Counted from the stretch's first letter, positions 22,508-34,890 are shown. The stretch is DNA of 64,000 bases from Brachypodium distachyon (GCF_000005505.3 NC_016134.3:3410001-3474000), one strand, 5' to 3'. Numbers and translations: made by a program. Notes: generated by a model from the letters alone, not told the origin.

Positions 22508-25350
22508 ATGAAGGATCTCAAGTTCCGATTCCTTCCGCCGCATTACGACTCCGGCGACGCAAGGCCATGCTTTTCGCTGCTAGAAAAGCACGCCTACCTC
22601 GTCCGCCGCCAAAACGCCACAACCGCCGCCCTCGACCTCGACAGCGGACGGATCCAGGCCACCTTCTGCGCCGCCCACCCGCCACGCGCATCCTACTTGT
22701 GCATCCATGCCACCGGCTTGGGTCGCACTAAGCTCCGCGCCGAGCCCCAGATCTTGGCCACGGAGGGGGCCCTCGCCGTCATCCGCGTCGTCGTCAACCG
22801 TCGCAAGTCGTTCGTGGAGGTGGAGTACTTCGTCTACCACGCCGGCAGCAGCTCCTCCGAGGGACGCCGGCCGCCGTCGCTCAAGCGCATCCCGAACCCC
22901 GCACCCTACTTTTTCTTCAACGAAAATACGGTTGCCATCGTGCGCCACTGCCCTCGTCAAGCCAGCACCCGGCGTCGCCCCGGCGGCCTCAGTGCCTGCG
23001 CCCTGCGCCCCAACCGACGAGACAGCAAGGAGGAGGAGGATCATGACTGCGGCGACTGCAACTACATCATCGCGGCACTCCGCAACGACGATTCCAACAC
23101 CAGGGCACCCTACCAGCTCTGCCGGTACCACTCCAAGACTGAAACTTGGAGCCCTCCCGAGCCAATGGAAACCGAGTGGGAGCACGGACCTTACCCTTCC
23201 GGTTCCTCCTGCAAGGCCATTACCATCGGAGGAGAGCAAGGCACAGTGGCCTGGGTCGCTCTGAACAAGGGCGGCAGGGGTATCATCTTTTGCGACGTGC
23301 TCACAATAACAGACAGCAGCCCCCGGCCTCCGGTGCTTCGCTGCCTCGACATGCCGCCGAAAATCAAAACTTTCAGTGGACGTTCATATTATGTCCGGGA
23401 GATTGACCTCGTCGACGGCTTCATCGTCTACATCGAGTTGCAGATACGTGACCTTGCGCCAGACACACCTACAGATGAATATGTTTGGATGGCCAGCACA
23501 TGGAAATTCAAGATCGACTCATCTTTGCCGTTTTCATCTATCCAATGGCAGCGGGGATGCAAGTTAGGCTCCTCTGAGATCAACAAATCCATGCGTGATA
23601 AGCTTAAACTTCGTGATGCCGAAACAATCTGCAAGATAGGCCTGCCCGTCCTGAGCCTTCATGAGGATGGCATTGTTTACATCCTCACCACCCTTTTCCG
23701 CGAGAAGAGGCACACCAAGTCATGGGTGCTTGCCATTGACATGAAAAAGAAGATGGTGCAGGAGCTGGACGAGTTCGAGAACAACCGAAAAGTCTACTTA
23801 TTCGGGGGCTTCTTGATTCCAACTAGGATCACCAAATATCTCCAACTTGATCCAGGTAATTCAAAGTCCCTGTTGCCTAACCAGCTGTCGTTAGGAACTG
23901 GTATTGTTTATTCTTGGGGTTTAATTTCAGATTTTAAACGAGGACCCACCGGGGAAGGTCCTGATTGAGCTAGAGTTCACTTATAGTCTCTACATTGTTA
24001 TTATACCTTTTCTTTCTTCTCCATAGGGATAGGTAAAGTAAGGGTTACTAGTTAGAAGCCCGTGCGTTGCTACGGAACAAAAAAAGTTCAACAGACAATA
24101 AATATGGTCCTACGTATAAACAAAATCATTTAGTCCCTCTAGTCTGATCAAGATTACCATCTCCTTACTAAGCTTCTAATTTTTTTTAAATTTCCTATAT
24201 GTACGTAGCACTGTTTCGATAGTTGTGTAATGACTGATGAAATGGACAAAACCCAAACTGCTATTCGGGGCCTATATTCTTGGGATGGTTTACACTTAAT
24301 AGTGGCACCTACATATATATACTCAAAAGTGTTACATCTATGCTACTATTATATTGTTAGCCCCCATCTTTGTATTTCACTTTTAAATCTCCTTCCTGAT
24401 ATATACTTGGCCCTACCTTTGATCTAGTTCATCCTATGATGGCATCCTATCCTAAAAATCCAGATTTTCTCCAAAGTATTATGTAAATCCGGTAACAGAG
24501 GTAAAGAATCTGAAACTGAATAACGACCAATTTATAATAAACTGATGTTCCCCTTTTCCCCTCCCAACATTTCTTCACAGCCATGCATCAGATCAGCACA
24601 GAAGTAAATCAGTAATCATTTTTATTCAAAAAAATTGTGCCATGCCGTACAACATTTCACCTAATTGGTTGGGATGTCTTAAACTGATTAGAGATGGATT
24701 TTGGTCACCTAAGCTCCCTGAATTTTCTTTTTTGATGCCATGAAGTACAAGGTTTCACCTGATTGGCTGGGGATGTCTTAAACTGATTGGAGATGGATTT
24801 TGGTCGCCTAAGCTCCCTGAAATTTCTCCCCTTGGGATCTGGTAGTCTAAACAATAACCTAGGTCCTTGCAAATTTCTCCCCTTGGGATTTTGGTCTTCT
24901 AGGTTCCATAGGGATAGGCAAAGTAAGGGTTATTTGGGGCTGCCTGCTACGGACTAGTTGTTTAGGAATCATTTTCTTTTGCTAAACTAAAGACATGTTT
25001 TTTGTACTGTAGATACAACAAAGCAAAACCACAAGCGACAAAAGATGATGCTGCAACGACACTCGTGCGTGGACCTGCCCGGAGTCGCCATTGAGTCCCA
25101 TTCAGATATGGAGTTAGATGATGATGAGGAGGAGGAAGAAGAAGAGGAGGAAGACAATGAGGAGCTAGCACTGGAATTGGCATGCAAGCCGTGGCTTCTT
25201 AACTTAGAGGAGTTGGTACTGGAGAAGTCAGGCAAGTCGTGGAACGAGATACTCCAAAGCCGAGGCAGTGCAGTTCCCGTTTCGGAGGGAGAAGTGGAGG
25301 ACGTGGAGGAGGCGAGCAAGAAGCCACGGACATATGATTGGACTATCTGA
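22508..25350 (+). CDS. DUF1618 domain protein, copy B
   Basis: Same architecture as copy A: exon 1 22508-23855, intron 23856-25012, exon 2 25013-25350, 561 residues. It lacks 12 residues just after the acidic run of exon 2, starting with PSLPEPE in copy A, through a clean 36-bp in-frame deletion. It differs from copy C by five residues in exon 1, including Leu for Cys in AACDLDSG, Ala for Pro in EGPLAV and Asp for Gly in NDGSNT. Like copy C it reads WVALNKGG where copy A reads WVDLNKGV. Splice sites and stop are intact and there is no frameshift, so it may be expressed. The leader differs from A by a 15-bp deletion about 40 bp before the ATG. Confidence 0.84.
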
Positions 25351-25763
25351 TGCCTTTTGGCTGCTTGACATTTGTGCACACTTAGATTATCCTGTGTCTT
25401 TTGTTTAGCAAGATGCTAACGGATTCACTTGGGTGTCGCTTAAGATTAATGTTAGCTATGGGGTCTCATCACTAGCACCTGTTTTGAACTCTGCGTGTCA
25501 TCTGCTTGTCAGTTGTTCGTGCTTTGTCATTGCTCAAACCTGGTGGATTAGGTTTTATTCAACCTTGTTCATTCCCTAAAATTATGACCAACTCATTAAG
25601 CCTGAAATTTAATCCTTTGTTTGTGCAGAGTTTTCTGCTGCAATCAAGATATTCGATAGAAAATAAACATACTACCCGCATGATTGTTACTGTTGTGCTA
25701 TTCTGATAACTAGTTGCTGGGGCGCGCCTCCTAGGGCGGTACTGAGTGCACTGACAACACTTT

Positions 25764-26060
25764 CTTTTCAGAAAACTCTCCGCGAATAGAAGGATCAACC
25801 ATCTTTGACAGAGAATCAAAGTCATGAAGCTGACAATCGGCCCATCTCACAAAATGTTGCTCAACACGCGGGCGAGAACTGCATATTTCAACAAAAATGT
25901 AGGCACATGAGGAAGTACATTCACATTTTTGTGAAGATGTGTGATCTAAAACAGTTACAGAGAAGGTCCTGACTAAGCACTGCGAATTACATCGAATCAC
26001 TCACCTGTCATATGGTTTACGGCCAGCGAGAAGTTCTAGCATTACCACAACCAAAACTGT
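25764..26060 (-). pseudogene. STRUBBELIG-type receptor kinase fragment, copy B
   Basis: Same two-piece fragment as in copy A (second piece 25878-25764, first piece from 26005 leftward on the minus strand to about 26060), with the GT-AG borders kept. A 4-bp insertion (tttc) follows the second piece. It has no catalytic loop and cannot be an active kinase. Confidence 0.72.
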
Positions 26061-26886
26061 GAACATCACTTCAATACGGTGGAACGGTTTTGGTGTGGTT
26101 CTGTTGGAAGGAACGAGCAACAAAACAAAGGAATGTTGAGGACTCTTGCCCAGGTTTGATTTCTGCTCATTCTTACAGTTTAGTTTCTCCACATCTTTTA
26201 GGATTCTTGCCTAGGTTTGATGATACCATGAAAATTTTGGCCGACTAAATTTTATTTTTAGCCGTGCACAAACTATTTCATGTAATTTTTGTGCACAAAA
26301 TGGATATTGGGAGAAAATGATTATTCTTCCTTTTACTAATCACCCCTGTTTGATCATAGATTAACGAATTTCCCTTTTTTGTAGACGTATAGCCAGCTAC
26401 AAAATGCTGATGCAAATGATATCCATGGACCTTCACAAGCTCGTCCTATATTTTATTTATCAAGTTTGTAATTGTTTTCATTCTAGAAAAAGTTCATCTT
26501 TGGCCGAAATGCCAAACAGACTCAACTTTCAGAATGTCCCAATCTGGCGCCTCAACTTTCCGTTTGCTCTGCAATCAACTAAATTATGCAATGGTGCAAT
26601 CAAACATATTTGAGCCATCCGATGTGCATCCTCTGGCAATGACTCACGCACGGAGCTCCCACCTTTTTTTTTTGCAGGTGAAGCTCCCACCTCTGGTTGG
26701 ATACATCTTTGCAAACACCACCCCGCGATCAGCCTTCATTTTTCTAAAACGCCCCTGGAAACAACGACCTCCCCCGATCTTCTTCTCTCAATAGATGGAT
26801 CTCGAGAACACATGGAGTACTCGTTCATATTGTTCGAATGAACGCGTTCATTTTCAATGTCCATTGGAAGTTGAGCTTCACACTAA

Positions 26887-26972
26887 GAGCATGTACAGTG
26901 CGACGCTTATAAGCCGACACTAGGATCAAAATGCTGCCCAACTTGCAGTTTTCTACTCCAATCGATGCTAAA
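26887..26972. mobile_element. Truncated PIF/Harbinger-like element (left end only)
   Basis: Begins gagcatgtacagtgcgacgc after TAA, as does the complete element at 35544. Only the first 86 bp remain; the block ends inside it and LINE sequence follows. Confidence 0.65.
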
Positions 26973-28675
26973 CCCCATGTAAGTATTTGGGGATTCCCTT
27001 GCACTTTGAGAGCTTAAAAAGAGCTGACTTGCAACCTGTGGTAGACAAATTGATGAATAGGATTGCTGGCTGGAGGGGGAAATTGTTGTCAAGTGGGGGT
27101 AGACTTGCTTTGATCAAAGCATGCTTAGCTTCTGTATATTTGCTTTCCTTTTGAAATTCTCTAAGTGGGCTTTGGAGATTATTAACTCCCAAATGGTAAA
27201 CTGCATGTTCAATGATTGTGATGGGCACCACAAGGTCCATTTAGCCAATTGGCAGTCCCTGTGCCTAAGGAAGGAGTTTGGAGGTTTAGGAGTGCCAAAT
27301 GTACAGGACCTAAATATCTGTTTGATAGGTTCCTGGATGAAGAGGATTTTGCAGCACGAGGACCGCTTGTGGAAACAAGTAGTTGATGCCAAGTATAAAA
27401 TACATGATCCTAATGTTTTCTGTTGTAAGGAGGGTAACACTTCTTATTTCTGGAAAGTTGTTATTAAGTATGGTTTTAGATGGAATGTTGGTAAGGGCAA
27501 TAGGATTCGTTTCTGGGAGGCCACATGGTTTGGTACTGCTCCTTTGGGACCTCTACTCTATTTTGAATGAACAAAATGTGACTATTAGAGAGGCTTGGGA
27601 TGGGACCCAACTTAGATGCACCTTTAGAAGAACCTTCACCGAGCTTATGTTGCAGCAGTGGAGTGAGTTAGAAGTGATAGCTGCTAGCATCACTTTTAGT
27701 GATGAGCAGGACTCTGATCTGGAAATATGAGAGCAATGGAGTGTACTCCTCAAGCTCTTTGTACAAGATAGTTAACAATAGGGGAGTTCTTCCTGTTTTC
27801 TTGCCAGTAATGTGAAAGATAGTGGTTCCTCCCAGAATTCATATTTTTCTTTGGCTGCTGGCCAAAACAAATTAATGACTAGGGATAATATGGAAAAGGG
27901 AAAAATGAAGAAACCCTTAGAATGTGCCTTCTGCTCTGAGCAGGAATCAGTGAGACGTCTGTTTTTTGATTGTGTGGTAGCTAAGCACATGTGGTTTGAT
28001 GTGGCTTTGCTGTTTCAAATATCTATACATGACTTTGAATCTTTAGCTAGACACTGGATTAGACATAAGACGATGGCTGTGTTTAATTTGGTGCCAGCTG
28101 CAGTCCTGTGGGGACTGTGGAAATGCTGCAATGACATTGTCTTTAACAATGTTTTGTGGATTAACATTAAACATGTATGGGGGCATGTGCTCAGAAATAT
28201 CAAAGGCTGGATGACCCTACTCGCTGAACCTGCATGGGAGCAACTGGCCCTGGAGCTTGCAAAGATCCTGGAGCTCATACGGCGGCCTTTGCTGCTGCAA
28301 TAGAGGGGGACTGGCTTTGATTGGTGCTCTCTACTGAGACCACGAGGGTTAACATGGCGGCGCCTGGGCCAGATGGTGATGCGGTGCTCTTGGAGACAGA
28401 ACACCCAATCTACTTGCTGTGATGTTTGGCAAATTTGCCTGTGAGCTGGTGATGAAGATCCCGGGAGTTGTCCTGATCCTGATGTAGTTGTAGTTGTTTT
28501 AATCTGTAAGATCCGGCAGCTGTTTACCTGGCCTGGAAAAGACTTCCGTTTGGTTGTCTTTTTTTAGCTCCTGTAGTTTCGTTTATTCGAACTGTTACAG
28601 ACTTCTATAAACCTGGAGGCGAGGGCTTCGTCTATTAATAGATGGGGCTGGGGAGAGTCTCCCTGTGTTTCTAAA
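26973..28675 (+). mobile_element. LINE (L1-type) 3' half, ORF2 pseudogene
   Basis: The sequence begins at KYLGIPLHFESLKRADLQ and repeats about 140 bp of the LINE text seen at 21862-22003, then continues past ALIK. It shows KWALEIINSQMVNC, HLANWQSLCLRKEFGGLG, IRFWEATWFG and the zinc-binding tail (zf-RVT) KLMTRDNMEKGKMKKPLECAFC followed by LFFDCVVAKHMW, ending at 28303. At least two frameshifts (near 27545 and 27720-27810) make it non-functional. The 3' region runs to a short A-rich end (ctaaaaacaata) near 28675. Confidence 0.85.
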
Positions 28676-30465
28676 AACAATAGGATAGACGTATAGTGAT
28701 TGATTGGTTGACCAGAAGAGTTAGCATCCAATGCTATAATAGCACTGCTGAGATTTTAAAGTACCGTAGTCATGTTTTTACAAAATATAATGATCAAATT
28801 AAAACCGGAAGACCATTCGATGTCCAAAATGACATGCTTTTGGACCCAAATTGTTTACTCCTTCCTATAGGAATTCTCAGTTGTTATTGGTGATATGCTC
28901 CTTCCTATTCTCCTTTTATTTTTCTAAACAGATTTAAACAATTTCTGGAGACGCATGCAAGCGCAAGGTGTCCACGCGTCGCGCTTGGGTATCACTCCAT
29001 CAGAAGGCATTTTCTAATACTCAAGTTCATACATGGTATAATTTTTGTGGTACCGTAACAATGCGCAAGGCCTTCACTAGTTTTTAAACATAATCTCAAA
29101 ATTTCTTACAGCAATGAACGGGCATGACATACTACTCGCTTTTAACATGCTAATTTACTAGGACATTTGACATCAAGCACCTAGGACTTCAGGTTTTCTA
29201 ATTGTCGGGGGCAGAGAATATCAGTAGGGCAAAGCGGAGTTGAGCGCATGATTACAGGATCATTAATAGGTGATTCCATAGTCCACGTACATAGCTATAA
29301 GAATGTAATAAAATGATTGCAAATACATGCGCACCTCAATTATGCCTCGCTCTCGTCCAGTGGGCAAGACGCAATCAGGAAATAGATAGAGAGTTTAATC
29401 CGATAGCTTCAACTATGTCCCTCTGTAGAGAAAAAACTGGGAGAGCGATGACATCCTGTCTACAATCATGACCAACCTGTGATAGCAGAGAAGATTGTTT
29501 GTTAACTAATAAGCTAAGCTAGTGGAAGATAGAAAATTGACAGAAAGAAACGATGAACATATAGGCCAAAGGATGAATTACTATATTATCCAAAGGATGA
29601 TAGATAACACATTTTTAAGATTTATTAATGAATTCAACTTCAGACATAAATAATTTTGCCACACTATGATTAGCTAGTCGTGGCATAAATTATTATGATA
29701 CGTTGCCATTTTACATATAGGCCACATGTTAAAAACATGGTGGAAAGATGGTAAACTCTTAAACTTTACCAACTACCATGTGTCTGTGTCAAATGAATGA
29801 CTAGAATCTAGCGCAAGTAAATCAAAGTGAGAACAACCCGTGTCTGCAGCAGCACAGAATTGTTGCCATGCATCAAAAGTAAGAATGACCCCAAGCCTCT
29901 GCCATCGTCATCTTTTGAAAATATTAACAGTATAGTCCTGATGCTCCTTGTAGTAGGACTTAACAACTTTATATCATTGATGAAATTAACAAAAATACAG
30001 CAAGCTTTAGTGAAACAGCACAGACCTACTATGACTAAGTTGCAGTATAAGACGATAACGCTGTTTTCTTTACTGAAAAGCATCAAACTGGAAGGGCCAC
30101 TGACAAAACATATATAACTTTGTGTTCAAACGCAACATGCTTACTGCAGGTCTGAAATAATATATACTTCTTCATATACACAATGATATTACAAACTTAA
30201 TTGTTCGATCTAGTTATCAACAGCAGTAACTGCATGAATGATGTTAGTAATTAATTGTCCTGAAGAGCTATATAATTATTGTCTTAGATAATATTGCAGC
30301 ACAAAGAAGGAGGGGAAACTTGAGCATGATTCATAAGCAAAGCACAAGCCCTGGATAAAAAACAATTGAGGTATAATATCAAACACATAACCCGAGTTGC
30401 ACTTTGTTAATCTGGCTGCCTCTCCCAAGCTTATGATATTTTGGTGCACCAACCTTTACAAAGTA
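28676..30465. other. Intergenic, no gene recognised
   Basis: AT-rich with short ORFs on both strands and no recognisable protein or RNA gene. The right part may include 3' UTR of the minus-strand gene whose stop lies at 30908. Confidence 0.45.
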
Positions 30466-30578
30466 CTCCCTCCGTCCCATAATTCTTGTCGAAATCTTAC
30501 ATGTATCTAGACGCTTTTTAGGAATAGATACATCCATTTTTGGACAAATTCGAGACAAGAATTATGGAACGGAGGGGG
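30466..30578. mobile_element. Stowaway-type MITE
   Basis: Begins ctccctccgtcccataattc and ends with its inverse gaattatggaacggaggggg. TA flanks both ends (30464-30465 and 30579-30580). Length 113 bp. The whole element can fold into one hairpin. Confidence 0.9.
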
Positions 30579-30907
30579 TACATTTTTAGGATAAAGATAA
30601 AACAGTACTTCTTTGCATTGGATAATGCGGCATCATAATTTAAATCCTATAAGACAAGGAATCGAGCGAGCAAAATTACACGCTCTAAAGTCACAAATTA
30701 AAGATAAAAGAGTACCTGTTTGCGTTGGAACCTTTACTAAGAAGGACTGGAAGTCATCATAATATTAAAATGTTAGTTAAAAATCACAGTACGAGTGGCG
30801 ACGTAGATCTTCCATTCTCTTTGAAACCTGCAATTGAAACTAAGTTTAGGTAAACAAACATAAATATAGATATTCTAGAGTAAATAATAAAATTCTGAGC
30901 AATTGTC

Positions 30908-33514
30908 TTACTCGTCAACATTGATCTTCTTATGCTTAAACATCAACTTTATCATTCGAGGCAACCGATTTTCGTCTTGCACCGCCGCTAACATTGCCAA
31001 TTCTAACTTGAATTGCTTCAAACTCTGTTTTTGGTTCAACTACAAGGTATATAAGCATAGTGGCGAAGTTAGAGAACTAGGTCATTGGTTCGATATAGCA
31101 GCTCCGCCACTGTACAAGCATATAAATATATTTTTATGCATAAATTGATGCTGCTGAATATAATCATCTGATGAACTTACTTCTGTATGGTCCATGCCAT
31201 GATGGATCACCATCCGGTGGTACTTATTTGCATCTCTAACATTGTTCAAAAAGGGTTGCGGCTTTTTGGGGTCCGAGGGGTCCACATCCAAACGGATACG
31301 GCCAAACCAAAAAACTTTATCCAACGCTTCATGTGTTTGGTTATTCCAATCTGGTGCCATAAAAACATCTGTCCATGGGGGTGGGGGCCCCATGGCCTGA
31401 GAATGCAGCACCGGATGGAAGGTATCGTAAAGAACTTTTCTCCAAGAATGCTCTCTATGAAGTTTCTGGTTCTTAATCTCGTAATACCACTCAACCTCCA
31501 GATTTGAACTGGCGAGATAGTGCATGAGGAAAGGGTGGTGAAGAACAGTAACAACCCATTCATCGTATTCCTCTTTGGTTGGAGGGACTTGGCCAGCTGC
31601 TGGGATTGAGTTAACTTGAGCTATGGAATTAACCTCCAGAGACATGTTTTCTATTTCGTCCACGAAGTTCTGGCAGAATACTGGTTTATAGATCTTGTTT
31701 AACTTTGCAGACCCCGGAGATGGGGGGTTGTGAAGAAATTGTTTTGGCGCCGAGAAATGACACACTGGAATGAGCTTATGTACGACTGCCAGCAAATCAT
31801 TCAGCCCAGATGACATGTCATATGCTGAGGGAGGTTTGCATAACCTAAACTCAGTTAATGGGGTAATTTCCCAATGCTTGTTTACCTTCATGGAGTTGAT
31901 GACTTCCCAGTCCTTAATTGACCACTCTCCGTTCCAGCAATGACCATTCTTATGGCTGTCCGTGAGATACTTGATGATAAAACTGTATGTGTGTCGTCCT
32001 TTTTCCTCCAGGTTGGCAACCTTCCACGTATAGGGCTTCACAATTGTACCTTGGTATTTGCCTACCAAGTTTACATCTATCATTTTACTGACCTTACTCT
32101 GCAAAAATGCATCCAATGGGCATATGCTTTGGGGCATCCCTTCCACTGCGAAAACCGTATCTTGGGCTAATTTCTCCCTCAGCTGTTGTTCGGTGTATCT
32201 TTTTTCTCTCAAATTAAGATCACTGAACGGTTGTAGGAAGAATCTTCTCACGGCTGACTTCAAATAAAGACCCAAACTGTCAAGGAACAAAGTAATTAGA
32301 GCTAATGTCAAATTAGGTAAAATTACATTGCAAAGAAGAGCATTCGGCTACATAAGAAAGAAACCACAGCTAAGCTCATATTAAGTAAAGAGCCAACATA
32401 CTGCATTGACTTTTATCTCTTTAAGTAAAGAGCCAACATGCTGCATTGACTTTTATGTCTTTAAATTACATGATATCTCTTCAGTTTGTTCTGTGAGGAT
32501 TGAATCCTCAGTTTCAACAGAAACTAAGGGTCATCCGATTCTTTCCAATCATTATAATGCAAAGGCCTATAACCATATTGTACTCTATTTCATACAAATT
32601 TACCTATTTACATGTTTTGCAAAGGGGTTTTGTTGCAAAAGAGTTACCTGTGACGTTGCTGACTGTTGCAGTTGCAGATGGTGTACGCCAGGCTCTTGTC
32701 GTTTCTTTTGAGGTCGACAAATTTTATCACCAGACGAAATGATCCGTATTTCCATAACTGTGAAGGCACATCGCAGCAGTATCTGAAATAAGAAAGTCAA
32801 TTGGGATTGGAAATGGTAACTGATGACCAAAATTTGAATTAAATATAAGAATAGAGGAACTCACCTCTCCATGTAGCTCAGGAAGCCGTTAGCAGTTGGG
32901 AGATGTTGACTCGTTTGCGCTGTACTCAAATACGACGGCGGGCTGGAAGATGGAGGCGTTAAGAAGAGCGGTGGTGGCGAGGGCTGCGGTGAGGATGCCG
33001 GGCTTTGCACATGTCCAGCCGCGGGGATGGGGGTGGTGTTTGCTGGCGCTGCCGTTGAGGGCTGCGGTGGGGATGCCGGGCTTTGCACATGTCCAGCGGC
33101 GGGGATGGGGGTGGTGTTTGCTGGCGCTGCTGTTGAGGGCTGCGGTGGGGATGCCGGGCTTTGCACATGCCCAGTGGCGGGGGTGGGGGTGTTTGCTGGC
33201 GCTGCTGTTGATAAGATGAACCCCGGCGACCCCTGTCTTGGCGATGTGTTCAGAGCAGTGATAGTACAAGCAAACGAACCAAACATGACCTCAGAAACCG
33301 CGGAACTTGAAGTCGTCGCGGGAACCGCCGGCTCCAGCGCTGTGTCCCCGCCGACATTGGCAGCTTGCGGCGGCGTGCCGGTGTCCTCACCCTCACCCGG
33401 CGTCCCTCTCCCCCCACTCCCAGCGCCACGACCCGGCTGCGTCCCTCTCCCACCGCCACGCGAACCTCTGTTGCCTCTCCCCTTCGCCCTCTTGCTCCCT
33501 GCTCTCCCCTTCAT
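30908..33514 (-). CDS. Unrecognised grass protein with Pro-rich N terminus and possible KEN-like C terminus
   Basis: Four exons by splice signals and frame, minus strand: 33514-32865 (gagag|gtgagt), 32782-32648 (tttcag|atac ... cacag|gtaact), 32276-31181 (gacag|tttggg ... cagaa|gtaagt), 31039-30908 (ttgtag|ttgaac, stop TAA). They join in frame to 670 residues. The start is the first ATG of the long frame. Residues 1-30 are Gly/Arg/Lys-rich and could hold a nuclear signal. Three 26-residue Ala/Pro repeats (TAAPANTTPIPAAGHVQSPA type) follow. The middle part is not recognised. The C terminus has HHPFL, then FLNNVRDANKYHR, and in the last exon ENRLPRMIKLMF. This order resembles the HPFFW ... IRN.x.HY ... 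RFPxLL pattern of the KEN nuclease domain of IRE1 and RNase L, but the spacing is longer and the similarity weak. The kinase-like half, if present, lacks clear catalytic motifs. If the last donor is not used, the frame ends at 31082. Confidence 0.6.
32975..33210 (-). repeat. 78-bp coding minisatellite, three units
   Basis: atgccgggctttgcacat recurs at 32995, 33073 and 33151 on the plus strand, an exact 78-bp period, which keeps the reading frame and encodes the 26-residue Pro/Ala repeats of the minus-strand gene. The third unit in plus-strand order has a 6-bp difference. Confidence 0.92.
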
Positions 33515-33785
33515 CGTCGGATTCGTTGGCGCCGCCGCAGTGCGCGCTAGGGTTCACGCTCGCAATGATCGATGAGGACAACAAGGCCCGTGAGTGAAAC
33601 TAGAAGCGGCAGCGTTTGTTGACCCCACAGGAGACTCCTGTCCTATGTACGTGGGGAGAGAGAGATGGGAACGAGGGGAGACAGTCTTTTTATTTATTTT
33701 GAGGGAATCCGGTCGCTGGGTCTCGAACAAGGCCGTACGTGCGAGGGGCTGCGTTGGAGGCCGACGGTCTTTTTCATTCGCAAGA

Positions 33786-34555
33786 AGTCCATGTTTCATC
33801 CCAAAATATATCTCACGGACACATAACCTACTCATTAGAAAACCGTTTATTTTTCATTCTAAAATCTTTAATACCGGATAAATCACCCCAGATAGCGGTT
33901 TTCGGGCTGACGTGACATATTTAGAATGGTTTTGCGTGTGATTATACAAAGTTGACAATTTTTGACCGCTGACGTGGCTGCCGCGTTGTAGTCGCCCCCC
34001 TTGATCTCCTCAACCTTCCAACTCCCGGTCACGGCACAAGCCCCGGTCCGTCCTCGTCGTCTCCGCCGACCAGAGAAGGCTTTCCCGGCCGTGATTCGCA
34101 GAGGAGCGTCGTCGTAGGAAGCCGTCAACGAGCTCCTCTTCTCCGCCGCGCGCAGGTCCCCTACAGCAGTGCCGCCTGTCACGCGCGTGTGTGCTGCGAC
34201 CCTGCCGCCGTGTGTGCGGCCACGTGCGCCAGATCCCATCCGTCAGCCTGCGAGAGCTGCAAGCGCCAAGTCGCCCAGATATGCGTCGTCGTTGTTGATG
34301 TCGCTCAGTTCCGCACCCAGGAGATAGAGGCTGTCATCGCCGACGGCGACCAAGATAGCTCCGAAACTTGTATGTATGTGCTGATGAAGATCAACTAGGC
34401 CAAGTCAGCGGTAAAAAAAGTCAACTTTGCCTTAATCACGCGCTAAACCGCTTTAAATGTGCTATGTCAGCTCAAAAACCAGTGGAGTTATTTATTAGTA
34501 TTAATTTCAGGTTAAAATCAAACGGTTTTCGGTTATGCGTTCGGAGTTCAAGAAT
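33786..34555. mobile_element. Mutator-like element with long TIRs and GC-rich cargo
   Basis: Left arm: aaaccgtttatttttcattc, then taccggataaatcacccc, gcggttttcgggctgacgtg and accgctgacgtgg. Right arm, inverted: aaaaccgtttgattttaacc, then tttttgagctgacatag and accgctgacttggc. These are the same blocks in the same order as in the element at 3491-4800, so the two are related. The interior (about 33985-34390) is GC-rich without transposase. The outermost left bases (atatatctcacggacacata) have no good partner on the right. It sits about 270 bp upstream of the start codon of the KEN-like gene. Confidence 0.65.
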
Positions 34556-34875
34556 CGGGCCGCTGGGCCTCGTTCTCTCAGACACTGTTTGAGCCTATGC
34601 GAGGGGGCAGCGCTGCTGTGTTTCTTTTAACCTAAATGCTTCAAAGTGCTACTTTCTGTCGTCGTCGGGTGCACACGTCTCAGAGCCGTCCGATGCATCG
34701 CGGGATCAGTCGACGGCGCGATACCGTAGCGCCTCTTTTCGGACAACCATTAGACGCAGCATTTTCAACATTTTTCCCCACCCTCTTTTCCCCTTTTTTC
34801 TCCCCCCGCACAGTGGTTCTTCTAGTGGCGATTTCGTTCGGCGGCCGCGAGCGGCGCCGCTCCGCTGGACTAGGA
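34459..34875. repeat. Segment X, first copy
   Basis: Matches 43937-44357 nearly base for base: the right arm of the Mutator-like element plus about 320 bp of GC-rich flank. Here it ends abruptly at ctagga and is followed by segment Y. At 44.36 kb the same DNA continues into other sequence. Confidence 0.9.
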
Positions 34876-34890
34876 TATTGGGAGAAAATG

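Larger units (their letters stand above)
20877..26972 (+). repeat. Segmental duplication, linker plus copy B
   Basis: A linker (20877-22001) followed by the DUF1618 block. The same order recurs at 37297-43931, a direct repeat offset of about 16.42 kb. Copy B has a 15-bp deletion in the leader just before the ATG (caaacccccc region), a 36-bp in-frame deletion in exon 2, and a 4-bp insertion (tttc) in the kinase fragment. It stops at 26972 inside a truncated PIF/Harbinger-like element and joins a LINE. Confidence 0.9.
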
